This document shows positions 7,481 to 15,367 of a stretch of DNA of 64,000 nt, piece after piece. Location of the stretch: assembly GCF_900090235.1 (NCBI RefSeq), contig NZ_LT607750.1, positions 248,001 through 312,000 of the forward strand. The letters run 5' to 3'. Both the position numbers and the translations under genes were made by a program. The notes under the pieces were generated by a model. The model was not told the origin of the DNA. It saw nothing but the letters and a program-made list of their open reading frames with translations, and ran no database searches. Every line of letters begins with the position of its first letter. Within the stretch, counting starts at the first letter, position 1. The stretch is from Micromonospora echinaurantiaca (GTDB lineage: Bacteria; Actinomycetota; Actinomycetes; Mycobacteriales; Micromonosporaceae).

Positions 7481-7720
7481 ATGAACCCGATCCGTATCCA
7501 CCCCGCCGGTGCCATGCCGGCGACGAAAGAGCTGACCACCATGCTGCACGTTCCGAACGGAGCCTTCGAGATGCAACTACTCCATGAAGCGTTGTCCCGG
7601 GCTCGAATGCGCCGGCCTCAGGCCGGTCGTACCACCACGAGCACTGAGGCAACCCGATCCGCCCGTAGCGTCGCCATGAACAGCCGCAAGCAGTCGGCGC
7701 GCGACCTGGGCGTTCTCTGA
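7481..7720 (+). CDS. small hypothetical protein cotranscribed with whiB7 (79 aa)
   Basis: The ATG follows the whiB7 stop codon after one base, so translational coupling is likely. No domain is recognised. The central part (MQLLHEALSRARMRR) could form a basic amphipathic helix; the rest is Ser/Thr/Arg-rich and probably disordered. An internal ATG at about residue 21 is an alternative start. It ends just before a strong hairpin terminator. Placement suggests that it is induced together with whiB7, but no role can be assigned from sequence. Confidence 0.55.
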   Translation: MNPIRIHPAGAMPATKELTTMLHVPNGAFEMQLLHEALSRARMRRPQAGRTTTSTEATRSARSVAMNSRKQSARDLGVL

Positions 7721-7731
7721 TCCACCGATGA

Positions 7732-7771
7732 CGAGGGGCGGGTGGCCGGTTTCCCGGCCGCCCGCCCCTCG
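7732..7771. terminator. bidirectional hairpin between whiB7 operon and ABC1 kinase
   Basis: An 18-bp stem (7732-7749 with 7754-7771) with one mismatch and a TTTC loop, between convergent genes. No U-tract on either side. Confidence 0.75.
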
Positions 7772-7785
7772 GCGTCTGTCCCGGT

Positions 7786-9132
7786 TCAGGCGACCGGGGC
7801 GAAACCGGGCAGCCAGCGCTCCAGGATGCCCCGGTAGGGCGCCTTTGCCTCCAGTTGGCAGAGCACGCCGATCGAGCCCAGCGTCACCCGGTGGATCAGC
7901 AGGTACGACGGCGGCAGGTTGAGCTGCCGGCTGAGCTGGTAGGCGGGCGAGCGGGGGCTGGCCAGCCGGGCCGCCTCGGCGCGCAGCCAGGCCCGGGTGA
8001 ACCGGAACTCCTCGGCGGCGATGGGCTCCAGCATCGGCCGGAGGAAGTCGAGCACCGACTGGGCGTCGATCTCCTCGGCGGAGCCGATGAAGCCCTCCGC
8101 CCGCAGGCCCGACACCACCTCGTCGGCGTTGCCGCGCAGGGCCAGCGCGGCGATCCGGCCGATCGGCTCGGGGGTGCCCTCCGGCATCCGGGCCACCGCG
8201 CCGAAGTCGATCACGCCGAGCCGGCCGTCCGGCAGCAGCCGGAAGTTGCCCGGGTGCGGGTCGGCGTGCAGCAGGCCGGCCCGCTGCGGCGCGGACAGGT
8301 GCAGGATGGCCATCAGCCGGCCCGCCTCGTCACGCTGCTCCTCGCTGCCGGACCGGATGATGTCGGCCAGCGGGGTGCCCTCGACCCACTCGGTGACCAG
8401 GACCCGGGGCGAGGCGGAGACCACCGACGGGATGTAGATCTCCGGGTCGTCGGCGTACGCGGACGCGAAGGCGCGCTGCGACTCCGCCTCCAGTTCGTAG
8501 TCCAGTTCCTCGGTGATCCGTTCCCGCAGCTCCACCAGGAGCGGCTTGACGTCCAGTCCGGGCTGGATCGCCCGGAACATCCCGCCGAGTCGGGACAGCT
8601 GCTTCAGGTCGGCGAGCAGGGCGTCGCCGGCGCCCGGGTACTGGATCTTGACGGCCACGTCCCGGGTGTTCGGGGCGCCGGAGGGGCCGTACCCCGGCTC
8701 CCGCCAGATCGCCCGGTGCACCTGGCCGATGCTGGCCGCGGCGGCGGGAGTGTCGTCGAACTCCACGAACCGGTCACGCCAGTCCGGCCCGAGCTGTTCG
8801 GTGAGCACCTTGTGCACGCTGGCCGCCGGCAGCGGCGGCGCGGCCTCTTGAAGCTTGGTCAGCGCCTGCCGGTAGGGCGCGGCGATCTCCTCGGGCAGCG
8901 CCGCCTCGAAGACCGACAGCGCCTGGCCGAACTTCATCGCCCCGCCCTTGAGCTGCCCCAACACGCTGAACAGCTGCTCGGCGGTGCGCTGCTGGATCTC
9001 TGCGGAGATCACGTCGGAGGCGAGCCCGGTGACGCGCTTTCCCATGCCGAGGACGGTCCGACCGGCGAAGCCGAGCGGCAGAGCGGCGAGCTTTGCGGTC
9101 CGGGACACGGCCCGGCGCGGGATGTCGGTCAC
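7786..9132 (-). CDS. ABC1/UbiB-family atypical kinase
   Basis: A 448-residue protein of the ABC1 (AarF/UbiB/ADCK) family. The KxGQ motif appears as LKGGAMKFGQALS in the N-terminal part. The ATP-binding lysine lies in D-V-A-V-K-I-Q-Y-P, ExD in E-E-L-D-Y-E-L-E-A-E, the catalytic loop is LLHADPHPGNF and the metal motif is VIDFGAV. Start GTG 9132 is chosen by family length. The M. tuberculosis counterpart beside whiB7 (Rv3197) has been linked to macrolide tolerance and is in the WhiB7 regulon; a similar role here is inferred from gene order. Membrane segments are not obvious. Confidence 0.88.
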   Translation of the reverse strand: MTDIPRRAVSRTAKLAALPLGFAGRTVLGMGKRVTGLASDVISAEIQQRTAEQLFSVLGQLKGGAMKFGQALSVFEAALPEEIAAPYRQALTKLQEAAPPLPAASVHKVLTEQLGPDWRDRFVEFDDTPAAAASIGQVHRAIWREPGYGPSGAPNTRDVAVKIQYPGAGDALLADLKQLSRLGGMFRAIQPGLDVKPLLVELRERITEELDYELEAESQRAFASAYADDPEIYIPSVVSASPRVLVTEWVEGTPLADIIRSGSEEQRDEAGRLMAILHLSAPQRAGLLHADPHPGNFRLLPDGRLGVIDFGAVARMPEGTPEPIGRIAALALRGNADEVVSGLRAEGFIGSAEEIDAQSVLDFLRPMLEPIAAEEFRFTRAWLRAEAARLASPRSPAYQLSRQLNLPPSYLLIHRVTLGSIGVLCQLEAKAPYRGILERWLPGFAPVA

Positions 9133-9188
9133 CCGGTCATTGTTACCGACGCGAGGGTCCCGCTGCTGCTCTGCGCCGCCCTCGGTGC

Positions 9189-10259
9189 TCAACGCCGCCC
9201 TCCGGAACACCCACAGGAGGCGTGCGGCGGCCAGACCCGGCGCCGGAACCGGCCCGGTCCGGCCACCTCCACGGCGCAACCGAGCGTCTCCGGGGTGCCG
9301 CCGTCGAGCTGGGCCAGCGCCTCGCCGGCCGCGTACCCGCCGGCGGCCAGCAGTGTGGCGGCGGCGCACGCCGGCTCCGGCCGCTCGGCGGCGAGTTGCG
9401 CGGCGATCGCCGGCCAGTCCGGGTCACGGTCGGTCCGGTGCAGGTCGAGGCAGTTGAGGCAGGGCCCGACCGGGGGTCGGACCAGCGGCCCGATCACCGG
9501 TACGCCCTCGCGCAGGGCGACCAGCAGGTGTGGCTGGCGCCGCTGGGCGTACCCGGCGGCGAGCAGCGCGGCCGGCCGGTCGGCGCCGAGCCGGACCACC
9601 AGGTCGACCCGCCCCCGTCGGAGCGGTCCGGTGCGGGTGCCGGGGGCGGCCCGGTCGACGGCGTCGCGTACCGCCGTGGCGAGCGGGCGGCCGACCTCGG
9701 CGGCCGGGATGCCGGCGCCGACCAGGTCCGCCGGTCGGACCGGGCCGGCCAGGTCCGGGTGCACGTGCCCGACGCCGGCCTGGGCGAGCGCGACGGCGAC
9801 CGCGGCACCGAGCGGCCCGGACCCGCTGACCAGCACCCGGGCGGCCAGCCGGCGGCGCAGCACCTGGGCGGGGGTGCCGGGCAGCCGGGCGGCGGCCAGG
9901 GCCAGCGCGCCGGCCTCCGCTCCGAGCCGGGTCCGGGCCGGTCCGGCCAGTTCCCGGGGCAGCAGGGTGTGCGCGGGCACCACCAGGCCCGCCGTCCGCA
10001 GCGCGTCGAGCAGCGTACGGGCGTGGTCGGGCCGGACGTCGGCGTCGGCCGCGTACGCCAGCACGCGGCGTTCGCTGCGACTGCCGTCGAGCAGGTCGAG
10101 CAGTCGGGCCGCGCGCGGGTCGGCGACCTCGAGCAGGACGGCCCGGCCCGGTTCGACCCCGAGTTGGAGGGTGTGCCGGTCACGCCAGAGCCGGGTGATC
10201 CCGGGCAGCAGGGTGGGCCGGGGCAGCGGGGTGTTCCGGGGCTGCGGGGGGCGGGTCAT
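9189..10259 (-). CDS. degenerate ThiF/E1-like protein (TOMM-cyclodehydratase-like)
   Basis: A 356-residue protein. The N-terminal 120 residues look like the winged-helix peptide-clamp region of azoline-forming or E1-like proteins (L-L-D-L-L-D-G-S-R-S-E-R). A Rossmann start GSGPLGAAVAVALAQAGVG sits at about residue 140. A zinc-type C-L-N-C motif and a late C-G-C suggest one bound metal. The E1 arginine-finger and adenylation segment (D-x-V-x-x-x-N-L-x-R) is replaced by PVRPADL, so adenylation may be lost. It is an actinobacterial stand-alone member; no precursor peptide or partner enzyme is nearby. Start ATG 10259 lacks a clear Shine-Dalgarno, so the N-terminus is uncertain. Confidence 0.65.
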   Translation of the reverse strand: MTRPPQPRNTPLPRPTLLPGITRLWRDRHTLQLGVEPGRAVLLEVADPRAARLLDLLDGSRSERRVLAYAADADVRPDHARTLLDALRTAGLVVPAHTLLPRELAGPARTRLGAEAGALALAAARLPGTPAQVLRRRLAARVLVSGSGPLGAAVAVALAQAGVGHVHPDLAGPVRPADLVGAGIPAAEVGRPLATAVRDAVDRAAPGTRTGPLRRGRVDLVVRLGADRPAALLAAGYAQRRQPHLLVALREGVPVIGPLVRPPVGPCLNCLDLHRTDRDPDWPAIAAQLAAERPEPACAAATLLAAGGYAAGEALAQLDGGTPETLGCAVEVAGPGRFRRRVWPPHASCGCSGGRR

Positions 10260-10298
10260 ACGACGGATCGTGACCGTTCCCCTGCTGTCCGTCGATCG

Positions 10299-10360
10299 TT
10301 GTCCACAGGTGCGCGGCATCCTGTCCAGGGTCGTCCACAGGAATTGGCGAGATATCCACA
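10299..10360 (+). promoter_or_regulatory. cluster of DnaA-box-like sequences
   Basis: TTGTCCACA (10299-10307) is identical to the actinobacterial DnaA box. TCGTCCACA (10331-10339) differs at one base and ATATCCACA (10352-10360) at two, all in the same orientation within 62 bp. The cluster lies in the promoter region of the E1-like gene. It is too small for oriC and no dnaA/dnaN is here; DnaA titration or DnaA-controlled transcription is possible. Confidence 0.5.
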
Positions 10361-10405
10361 ACCGGCCGGTAACCGGTGTCAGGCACCCGACAGTAGGAGC
10401 GAAAA

Positions 10406-10438
10406 GCGGGAGGGGTGGCCCTCGGCCACCCCTCCCGC
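10406..10438 (-). terminator. intrinsic terminator of the DUF5679 gene
   Basis: A perfect 15-bp stem (10406-10420 with 10424-10438) with a 3-base loop, followed in the minus-strand direction by TTTT. It starts 14 bases past the stop codon. Confidence 0.85.
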
Positions 10439-10452
10439 ACGCCCGATCCGGG

Positions 10453-10620
10453 TCAGACCTTCGCCTTGCCCAGGATGCGGTTCACTGTTGTGCCGCACAC
10501 CGGACACTTGCCCTTGGCCATGTTCATCCCGGTCTTGCTGACCTCGATGCGTCCCTCGAAGTCGCGCTTCTCCTTGCACTTGACGCAGTAACCGTTGTAG
10601 GTCTGGGCCTGGTCGGCCAC
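10453..10620 (-). CDS. DUF5679 zinc-ribbon protein (55 aa)
   Basis: A short basic protein with two cysteine pairs, Y-C-V-K-C near the N-terminus and C-P-V-C-G near the C-terminus, spaced as in a single zinc ribbon. The end is lysine-rich (RILGKAKV). This is the conserved actinobacterial DUF5679 family. GTG 10620 is chosen because AGGAGG lies 6 bases upstream. It resembles small ribosome- or nucleic-acid-associated zinc ribbons, but no role is established that I know of. It is a single-gene unit with its own terminator. Confidence 0.85.
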   Translation of the reverse strand: MADQAQTYNGYCVKCKEKRDFEGRIEVSKTGMNMAKGKCPVCGTTVNRILGKAKV

Positions 10621-11131
10621 GGTGCCCTCCTCGTCTCGTCCGCCGGTCACTGCCTACCGGCGGTTGTCCCGGCGGCGGGCCACGCGGGGCACCGGCGCTG
10701 GGTCGTTCTCCGCGGCCACCCACGTGACCGCTGGTCCGCGGACCCTACCCAGGTGTGGGCGGTTCCATGTCAGCTGTGCATCGACACTGTGAGGAAGTCG
10801 ACGTCGAGAGTGTGCATGGCGAATTACGTCGGATAAGTCAGTTTGGCGAGGACACGCCGACCGAACCGCCCCGAAAGCCGTTGTCGGCCCCCCGAGCGGC
10901 GCCCGGACCGGTGATCACCTACGGTGGAGGGGAGCCGGTGTACGCGGCCCGCCGTCCGCCACGAAGGGTGACGGTGGTGCGCCGCGGGGGTCCGGCTAAG
11001 AATTTTTCGGGACTCCTGGCGACCAATCCCCATTTTCCGGGCGCGTGTCGAAGGGTTGACCCTTGCGGACCCCTGGTCACTACGCAGTAGCTTTCCTTCG
11101 TGGCAGGAATCCGAGGCTGCGCGGCCCGCTG
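10621..11131. other. 511-bp intergenic region, divergent promoters
   Basis: No convincing gene. It must contain the promoters of the DUF5679 gene (leftward) and the YgjP-like gene (rightward). Bases 10800-11100 are richer in A/T than the surroundings, with runs such as aagaatttttcgg. For the rightward gene TTGCGG (11063-11068) and TAGCTT (11088-11093) with 19 bases between them are a weak candidate pair. A plus-strand frame here has atypical codon use and is not called. Confidence 0.6.
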
Positions 11132-11662
11132 ATGGCAGGGGTGCGGAAGCCGGTCGTCGAGGTACGGCGCAGCCAGCGCCGGCGACGCACGGTGTCCGCC
11201 TACCGCGACGGTGAGCGGGTGGTCGTCCTCATTCCCGACCAGTTCTCCCGGGCCGAGGAGAGCGAGTGGGTCGACCGGATGCTCGCCCGGCTGGCCGCCC
11301 GGGAGGGGCGACTGGCCCGGTCCGACGACGAGCTGCTGGTCCGGGCCACCCGGTTGATCAAGCTCTACCTGCCCGAGCACGGCGCGCAGGCCGTACCGGC
11401 GAGCGTCCGTTGGGTCACCAACCAGAACGGCCGGTGGGGTTCCTGCACCCCCGCCGACGGCACCATCCGGCTCTCCCACCGGGTCCAGGACATGCCCGAC
11501 TGGGTCATCGACTACGTGCTGCTGCACGAGCTGGCGCACCTCATCGTGCCCAGCCACAACGCCCGGTTCTGGGCGCTGGTCGGCCGGTACCCGAAGACCG
11601 AGCGGGCCCGGGGTTACCTGGAGGGCGTCGCGGCCGCCGCCGGCACACCGCTGGCCGACTGA
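11132..11662 (+). CDS. YgjP-like zinc metallopeptidase (SprT-like fold)
   Basis: A 176-residue protein with the YgjP/DUF45 hallmark: W-G-S-C-T-P-A-D-G-T-I-R-L-S-H before the active site, then the zinc-binding helix HELAHLIVPSHNARFW giving two histidines and the catalytic glutamate, with the third ligand expected in the following N-x-R-F-W helix. These proteins are putative peptidases, sometimes beside restriction or DNA-processing genes; the substrate is not known. ATG 11132 is chosen by family length; the Shine-Dalgarno is weak. It precedes the palindromic repeat at 11709-11785. Confidence 0.85.
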   Translation: MAGVRKPVVEVRRSQRRRRTVSAYRDGERVVVLIPDQFSRAEESEWVDRMLARLAAREGRLARSDDELLVRATRLIKLYLPEHGAQAVPASVRWVTNQNGRWGSCTPADGTIRLSHRVQDMPDWVIDYVLLHELAHLIVPSHNARFWALVGRYPKTERARGYLEGVAAAAGTPLAD

Positions 11663-11708
11663 CGCTCCCGCCCGGACGCCGCGCCGCGGCCGGATCGGGG
11701 TGGCCTCG

Positions 11709-11785
11709 TGATCCACTCCGTTTGCCGTGCATGGGGGTATCTGGGCGTCGTTGATACCGCGACATCCGGGAAGTGGAGTGGATCA
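11709..11785. repeat. nested palindromic repeat element
   Basis: Outer arms of 11 bp, tgatccactcc (11709-11719) and ggagtggatca (11775-11785), enclose an inner inverted repeat ggtatc (11736-11741) / gatacc (11753-11758). The 77-bp nested structure resembles REP-like elements scattered in Micromonospora genomes as I recall them. It could also terminate the gene upstream. Confidence 0.6.
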
Positions 11786-11867
11786 ACGGTGGGAAGCCAT
11801 CGCGACGCGACCGGCCTGGCGTCGACCAGGGCGGGGCGGTGGGTCGGTGGGGTGTGCCGGGTCCGCG

Positions 11868-11873
11868 TAGGGT
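11868..11873 (+). promoter_or_regulatory. -10 box of a leaderless gene
   Basis: TAGGGT ends 6 bases before the GTG at 11880 and there is no Shine-Dalgarno, so transcription probably begins at the start codon. Confidence 0.5.
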
Positions 11874-11879
11874 CGGTGC

Positions 11880-12485
11880 GTGGCACGACGTGTGGTGGTG
11901 GCGCTGCTCGGCCCGGTGAGTTGGGCGCCGCCGGGCATCGACCGGACGGCCTGGCGGACCGCGCTCGCCGAGGACGTGGTCGACCTGCTCGCCACGCTCA
12001 ACGAGGTGCACACCGCGGTGGCGGTGACCCCGGCCGACCGGTGGCTCGCCGACGCGGTGGTCTGGCCCGGCACCGAGGTGTACGAGGTGCCCGAGCCCAA
12101 CCCGAACGCGGTGTTCGCCGCCCTGGACGGCTACGACCAGGCGGCCGTCCTCGCCGGCGACGCCCCGGACCTGCCCGGACTGATCATCGGCAAGCTGCTC
12201 CGGCCGCTGACCAGCCGGCCGCTGGCGGTCGCGCCGGTCGAGGGCGGTCCCGGGCTGCTCGGGGTGGCTGCCCGGCTGCCCGTACCGGCGTGGCTGCCGG
12301 CGGTGGACCTGGAACGCGGGCAGCCGGCGGCCGTACGGACGGCGGCGCCGAGCCCCGGCGACCTGGCCGTGACCCCCGGCTGGCACCGGCTCCGCGGCCC
12401 CGGCGACCTGAGCCGGCTCGACCCGGCGGTGGAGGGCTGGGAGGCCACCCGCGCGCTGCTCTCCGGCGCCGGCCAACCCGGCTGA
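11880..12485 (+). CDS. conserved hypothetical, glycosyltransferase-A/nucleotidyltransferase-like fold
   Basis: A 201-residue protein. The segment AVLAGDAPDLPGLIIGKLLRPL followed by APVEGGPGLLGVAARLP resembles the GDxPxL ... P-x-x-D-G-G-Y-x-L-x-G pattern of DUF2064 (TIGR04282) sugar-nucleotide-type transferases, with the metal-binding D retained and the D-G-G-Y part altered to E-G-G-P. It starts with a hydrophobic strand M-A-R-R-V-V-V-A-L-L. The usual DUF2064 N-terminal K-x-P-x-x-G-x-V-K-T-R-L motif is missing, so catalysis is doubtful. It lies between the YgjP-like gene and the convergent zincin gene. Confidence 0.6.
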   Translation: MARRVVVALLGPVSWAPPGIDRTAWRTALAEDVVDLLATLNEVHTAVAVTPADRWLADAVVWPGTEVYEVPEPNPNAVFAALDGYDQAAVLAGDAPDLPGLIIGKLLRPLTSRPLAVAPVEGGPGLLGVAARLPVPAWLPAVDLERGQPAAVRTAAPSPGDLAVTPGWHRLRGPGDLSRLDPAVEGWEATRALLSGAGQPG

Positions 12486-12567
12486 CCCAACCCTGGGGCG
12501 TGCGCCCGGCTGAGCTGCCCCGGGCGCGACGAGGCGTGCCCCAGGCGGTGTCGAGGCGTGGTCCGGG

Positions 12568-12599
12568 TCGAGGTGTGCCGAGGTCGAGGTGTGCCGAGG
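12568..12599. repeat. tandem repeat, 16 bp x 2
   Basis: Two exact copies of tcgaggtgtgccgagg in the gap between convergent genes. Nothing else is visible here. Confidence 0.75.
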
Positions 12600-12663
12600 C
12601 CGGGGTCGGGGCGTGGCCCGGGCCGGCGGGGTGGTAGGCCGCCGGCCGGCCCGGTCGCGGTGG

Positions 12664-13962
12664 TCAGCGGCGGTCGTCGTCGCCGTCGGAGTCGTCGGTG
12701 CGCCGCTCCGGGCCGCCCGGCGGCTGCTCCTCCGGGCCACCGGGGGCGGAGAAGTCGAAGTTCTCCAGCTCGCTGAGGTCGAACTCGGCCATCGCGAAGG
12801 CCACCGGGTCGGCGAAGTCGTCGTCCGAGGGGAGCAGGTCGGGGTGACCCCAGAGGGCGTCCCGGCCGGCGATCCCGCGGTGCTCGGTGAGCGCCGCCCA
12901 GAGCGCCGCCGCCTCGCGCAGCCGGCGCGGCCGCAGCTCCAGGCCGACCAGCGCGGCGAACGTCTGCTCGGCCGGTCCGCCCGCGGCGCGGCGCCGGCGG
13001 AACGCCTCGCCGAGCCGGACCACGTTCGGCAGCCGGCCGCCCGCGGCGCTGTCCACCACGTGGCAGACCCAGCCCTCGACCAGCGCCAAGGCGGTCTCCA
13101 GCCGGGCCAGGGACGCCTTCTGCGCCGGGCTGTCCTCCGGGGTGAAGATGCCCTCCAGCGCGATCGCCTGCATCGACTCCGGGTCGGTCGGGTCGACCCG
13201 GCCCATCGCCTCCTCGATCGCCTCCCGGTTGACCCGGATGCCGGCGGCGTACGTCTCCACCGCGCTCAGCACGTGCCCGCGCAACCACGGCACGTGCTGG
13301 AAGAGCCGCTGGTGGGCGGCCTCGCGCAGGGCCACGTAGAGGCGGACCTCGTCCTCGGGCAGTTCGAGGCCCTCGCCGTACGCCCGGATGTTGGCCGGGA
13401 TCAGCGCGGCCGTGCCGGCCGGGCCGAGCGGCAGCCCGATGTCGCCGGCGGAGAGCACCTCCGCGGCGAGCGAGCCGAGCGCCTGGCCGAGCTGGCCGCC
13501 GAAGAGCGCGCCACCGAGGGTGGCCACCATCGACTGCATCGGGCCGAGCTGGGCGCGTGCCTCCGGCGGCACCAGGTCGCCCATCGCGCCGACCATCCGG
13601 CTGGCCACCGGGTCGCAGAGCTTGCGCCAGACGTCCAGGGTCTTGTAGATCCACTCGTTGCGGTTCCAGGCCAGCGAGGTCTGGATGCCCGAGGGCAGCG
13701 CGGAGGCGGGCTCCAGCCAGAGGTCGGCGAGCCGCAGCGCCTCCTCCACCGCGTTGCGCTCGTAGGGCGAGACCGCCGGGTCGCCCGCGGCGGCGAGCTG
13801 GCTGGCGGCCACCTGCCGGGCCAGGTCCCAGTTGACCGGCCCGCTGCCCGACGCGGAGAGCAGGTGCTGCAACTGCGACATGAACTGCTGCATCTGCGCG
13901 GGGTCGTTGGGGTCTGGTGGTTGCCCACCCGGGAGCGCGAAACCGAACGGAATATCAGGCAC
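12664..13962 (-). CDS. zinc-dependent metalloprotease-like protein (DUF2342, zincin 2)
   Basis: A 432-residue cytoplasmic protein of the actinobacterial DUF2342 / zincin_2 family. It begins V-P-D-I-P-F-G-F followed by Pro/Gln-rich sequence, has N-W-D-L-A-R-Q-V-A and the family metal-site region L-R-E-A-A-H-Q-R-L-F-Q-H-V-P-W-L, and ends in a Gly/Pro/Asp-rich tail. It lies divergently beside the PDZ/Lon-type protease, as I recall for Rv3195/Rv3194c. Start GTG 13962 has a TACCGT -10 box 7 bases upstream and no Shine-Dalgarno, so the message is probably leaderless. Protease activity is a family prediction only. Confidence 0.88.
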   Translation of the reverse strand: MPDIPFGFALPGGQPPDPNDPAQMQQFMSQLQHLLSASGSGPVNWDLARQVAASQLAAAGDPAVSPYERNAVEEALRLADLWLEPASALPSGIQTSLAWNRNEWIYKTLDVWRKLCDPVASRMVGAMGDLVPPEARAQLGPMQSMVATLGGALFGGQLGQALGSLAAEVLSAGDIGLPLGPAGTAALIPANIRAYGEGLELPEDEVRLYVALREAAHQRLFQHVPWLRGHVLSAVETYAAGIRVNREAIEEAMGRVDPTDPESMQAIALEGIFTPEDSPAQKASLARLETALALVEGWVCHVVDSAAGGRLPNVVRLGEAFRRRRAAGGPAEQTFAALVGLELRPRRLREAAALWAALTEHRGIAGRDALWGHPDLLPSDDDFADPVAFAMAEFDLSELENFDFSAPGGPEEQPPGGPERRTDDSDGDDDRR

Positions 13963-13969
13963 GACGTCT

Positions 13970-13975
13970 ACGGTA
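13970..13975 (-). promoter_or_regulatory. -10 box of the zincin gene (leaderless)
   Basis: TACCGT on the minus strand ends 7 bases before the GTG start. Confidence 0.5.
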
Positions 13976-14062
13976 CGCGTGCCACGCCCCGGGTCACCCC
14001 CGCTGGCGTTGCGCTGAGGGCGAAGTCGCGGTTCGCCCACCGGGACGCCCCACCCCGGTCGG

Positions 14063-14068
14063 TACGCT
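14063..14068 (+). promoter_or_regulatory. -10 box of the PDZ protease gene (leaderless)
   Basis: TACGCT ends 7 bases before the ATG at 14076; no Shine-Dalgarno is present. It sits back to back with the -10 of the divergent zincin gene, about 90 bp away. Confidence 0.5.
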
Positions 14069-14075
14069 CTGCCGC

Positions 14076-15089
14076 ATGAGACGTCGCGGCGTGACCGTCC
14101 TGCTCGGTGCTCTGCTCACCACCCTGCTCAGCATCGGCGTGCTCGGCGCGCCCATCCCGTACGTGGTGCTCGGTCCCGGGCCGACCGTGAACACGTTGGG
14201 CAAGGAGGACGGCAAGGACGTCATCGAGGTGACCGGCCGGGAGACCTCGACCTCCGCCGGTCAGCTGCGGCTGACCACGGTCGGCGTCCAGCCCTCGGTC
14301 AAACTGCGGTCGGCGTTGGCCGGCTGGTTCTCCGACGATGAGGCGGTGGTGCCGCGCGAGCTGGTCTACCCGCCGGGGGAGACCCAGCAGGAGGTCGAGG
14401 AGCGCAACGCCGAGGACTTCAAGGTCTCGCAGACCAGCGCCGAGACCGCGGCGCTGCGCGAACTGGGCTTCCCGGTGCGGGTGGTGGTCAAGACGGTCGC
14501 CGCCGACGGGCCGTCGGCCGGGGTGCTCAAGCCCGGCGACGTGGTGACCTCGGTGGACGGGCAGCCGGTGCCGGTGGCGTCAAGGCTCACCGAGCTGATC
14601 CGGGCGAAGCCGGCCGGGAGCCGGCTTACGATCGGCTACACCCGGGACGGCGCGGCGACCACCGCGTCGGTGACCAGCCGCGAGCAGGACGGCCGGCCCC
14701 GGATCGGGATCGAGATCGAGCAGCAGCAGCCGCACCCGTTCACCATCAAGATCGACCTGGAGGACATCGGCGGCCCGAGCGCCGGCCTGATGTTCGCCCT
14801 CGGCATCGTGGACAAGCTGACCCCGGAGGACCTGACCGGCGGCCGGATCATCGCCGGCACCGGGACGATCGACGACGAGGGCCGGGTCGGTCCGATCGGC
14901 GGCATCGCCCAGAAGCTGGTCGGGGCCAGGGAGGCCGGCGCGACGGCGTTCCTGGTGCCGGCGGACAACTGCGCGGAGGCCGTCCGCAACCCGCAGCCCG
15001 GCCTGCCGTTGGTCAGGGTGGGTTCGCTGGACGAGGCGCTCGCCGCCCTGGAGACGCTGCGCGCGGGCGGTCAGCCCACCCACTGCTGA
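14076..15089 (+). CDS. membrane-anchored PDZ / Lon-type (S16) serine protease
   Basis: A 337-residue protein. Residues 6-30 form a single N-terminal membrane anchor, then the conserved P-Y-V-V-L-G-P-G-P-T-x-N-T-L segment. A PDZ domain lies at about 135-205 (G-V-L-K-P-G-D-V-V-T-S-V-D-G). The C-terminal Lon proteolytic domain has the catalytic serine in G-G-P-S-A-G-L-M-F-A and the lysine in A-Q-K-L-V-G-A-R-E-A-G. This YlbL-type architecture is extracytoplasmic. It is divergent from the DUF2342 gene and precedes the UPF0182 gene, a conserved actinobacterial trio. Substrate unknown. Confidence 0.92.
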   Translation: MRRRGVTVLLGALLTTLLSIGVLGAPIPYVVLGPGPTVNTLGKEDGKDVIEVTGRETSTSAGQLRLTTVGVQPSVKLRSALAGWFSDDEAVVPRELVYPPGETQQEVEERNAEDFKVSQTSAETAALRELGFPVRVVVKTVAADGPSAGVLKPGDVVTSVDGQPVPVASRLTELIRAKPAGSRLTIGYTRDGAATTASVTSREQDGRPRIGIEIEQQQPHPFTIKIDLEDIGGPSAGLMFALGIVDKLTPEDLTGGRIIAGTGTIDDEGRVGPIGGIAQKLVGAREAGATAFLVPADNCAEAVRNPQPGLPLVRVGSLDEALAALETLRAGGQPTHC

Positions 15090-15316
15090 CCGCCGGCCGA
15101 CCGGGCCGGCACCGGCCGTTCGTATCTCGGTCGCCCCGCCCGGCGCGGGCGGCCCGGACAGGCTCGCCGAGCAGCCCGGAAAGCGGCCCGGAACGGGCCG
15201 CTGAGCAGCCCGGAGAGCGGCGCCCGACGGGTCGCCGAGCGGCGCGGCGGGCGGGCCGCGACCGGCGGCACGCGGCTGCCGCGCGACCGTGACCCGACAC
15301 GTTCAGGAAGACCCCG

Positions 15317-15322
15317 TACTCT
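15317..15322 (+). promoter_or_regulatory. candidate -10 box for the UPF0182 gene
   Basis: TACTCT about 45 bases before the GTG start, with no convincing -35. The preceding 200 bp (15090-15300) consist of degenerate GC-rich repeats of the form gccgagcagcccgga with no gene. Confidence 0.35.
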
Positions 15323-15367
15323 GGGTGCCTGGTCGGAGCCGATCACATCGAGCGTGCGGAGCCAACA

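Noticed and set aside
7855..10836. 993-codon plus-strand frame opposite the ABC1 kinase and E1-like genes
   Set aside because: It is an antisense frame over two well-supported genes; the translation is repetitive Arg/Gly/Pro/His sequence typical of shadow frames in high-GC DNA.
10755..11090. Plus-strand frame of 111 codons in the gap before the YgjP-like gene
   Set aside because: Third positions are not GC-rich, it contains a rare TTA codon, has no Shine-Dalgarno and matches no family. It is treated as non-coding promoter region.
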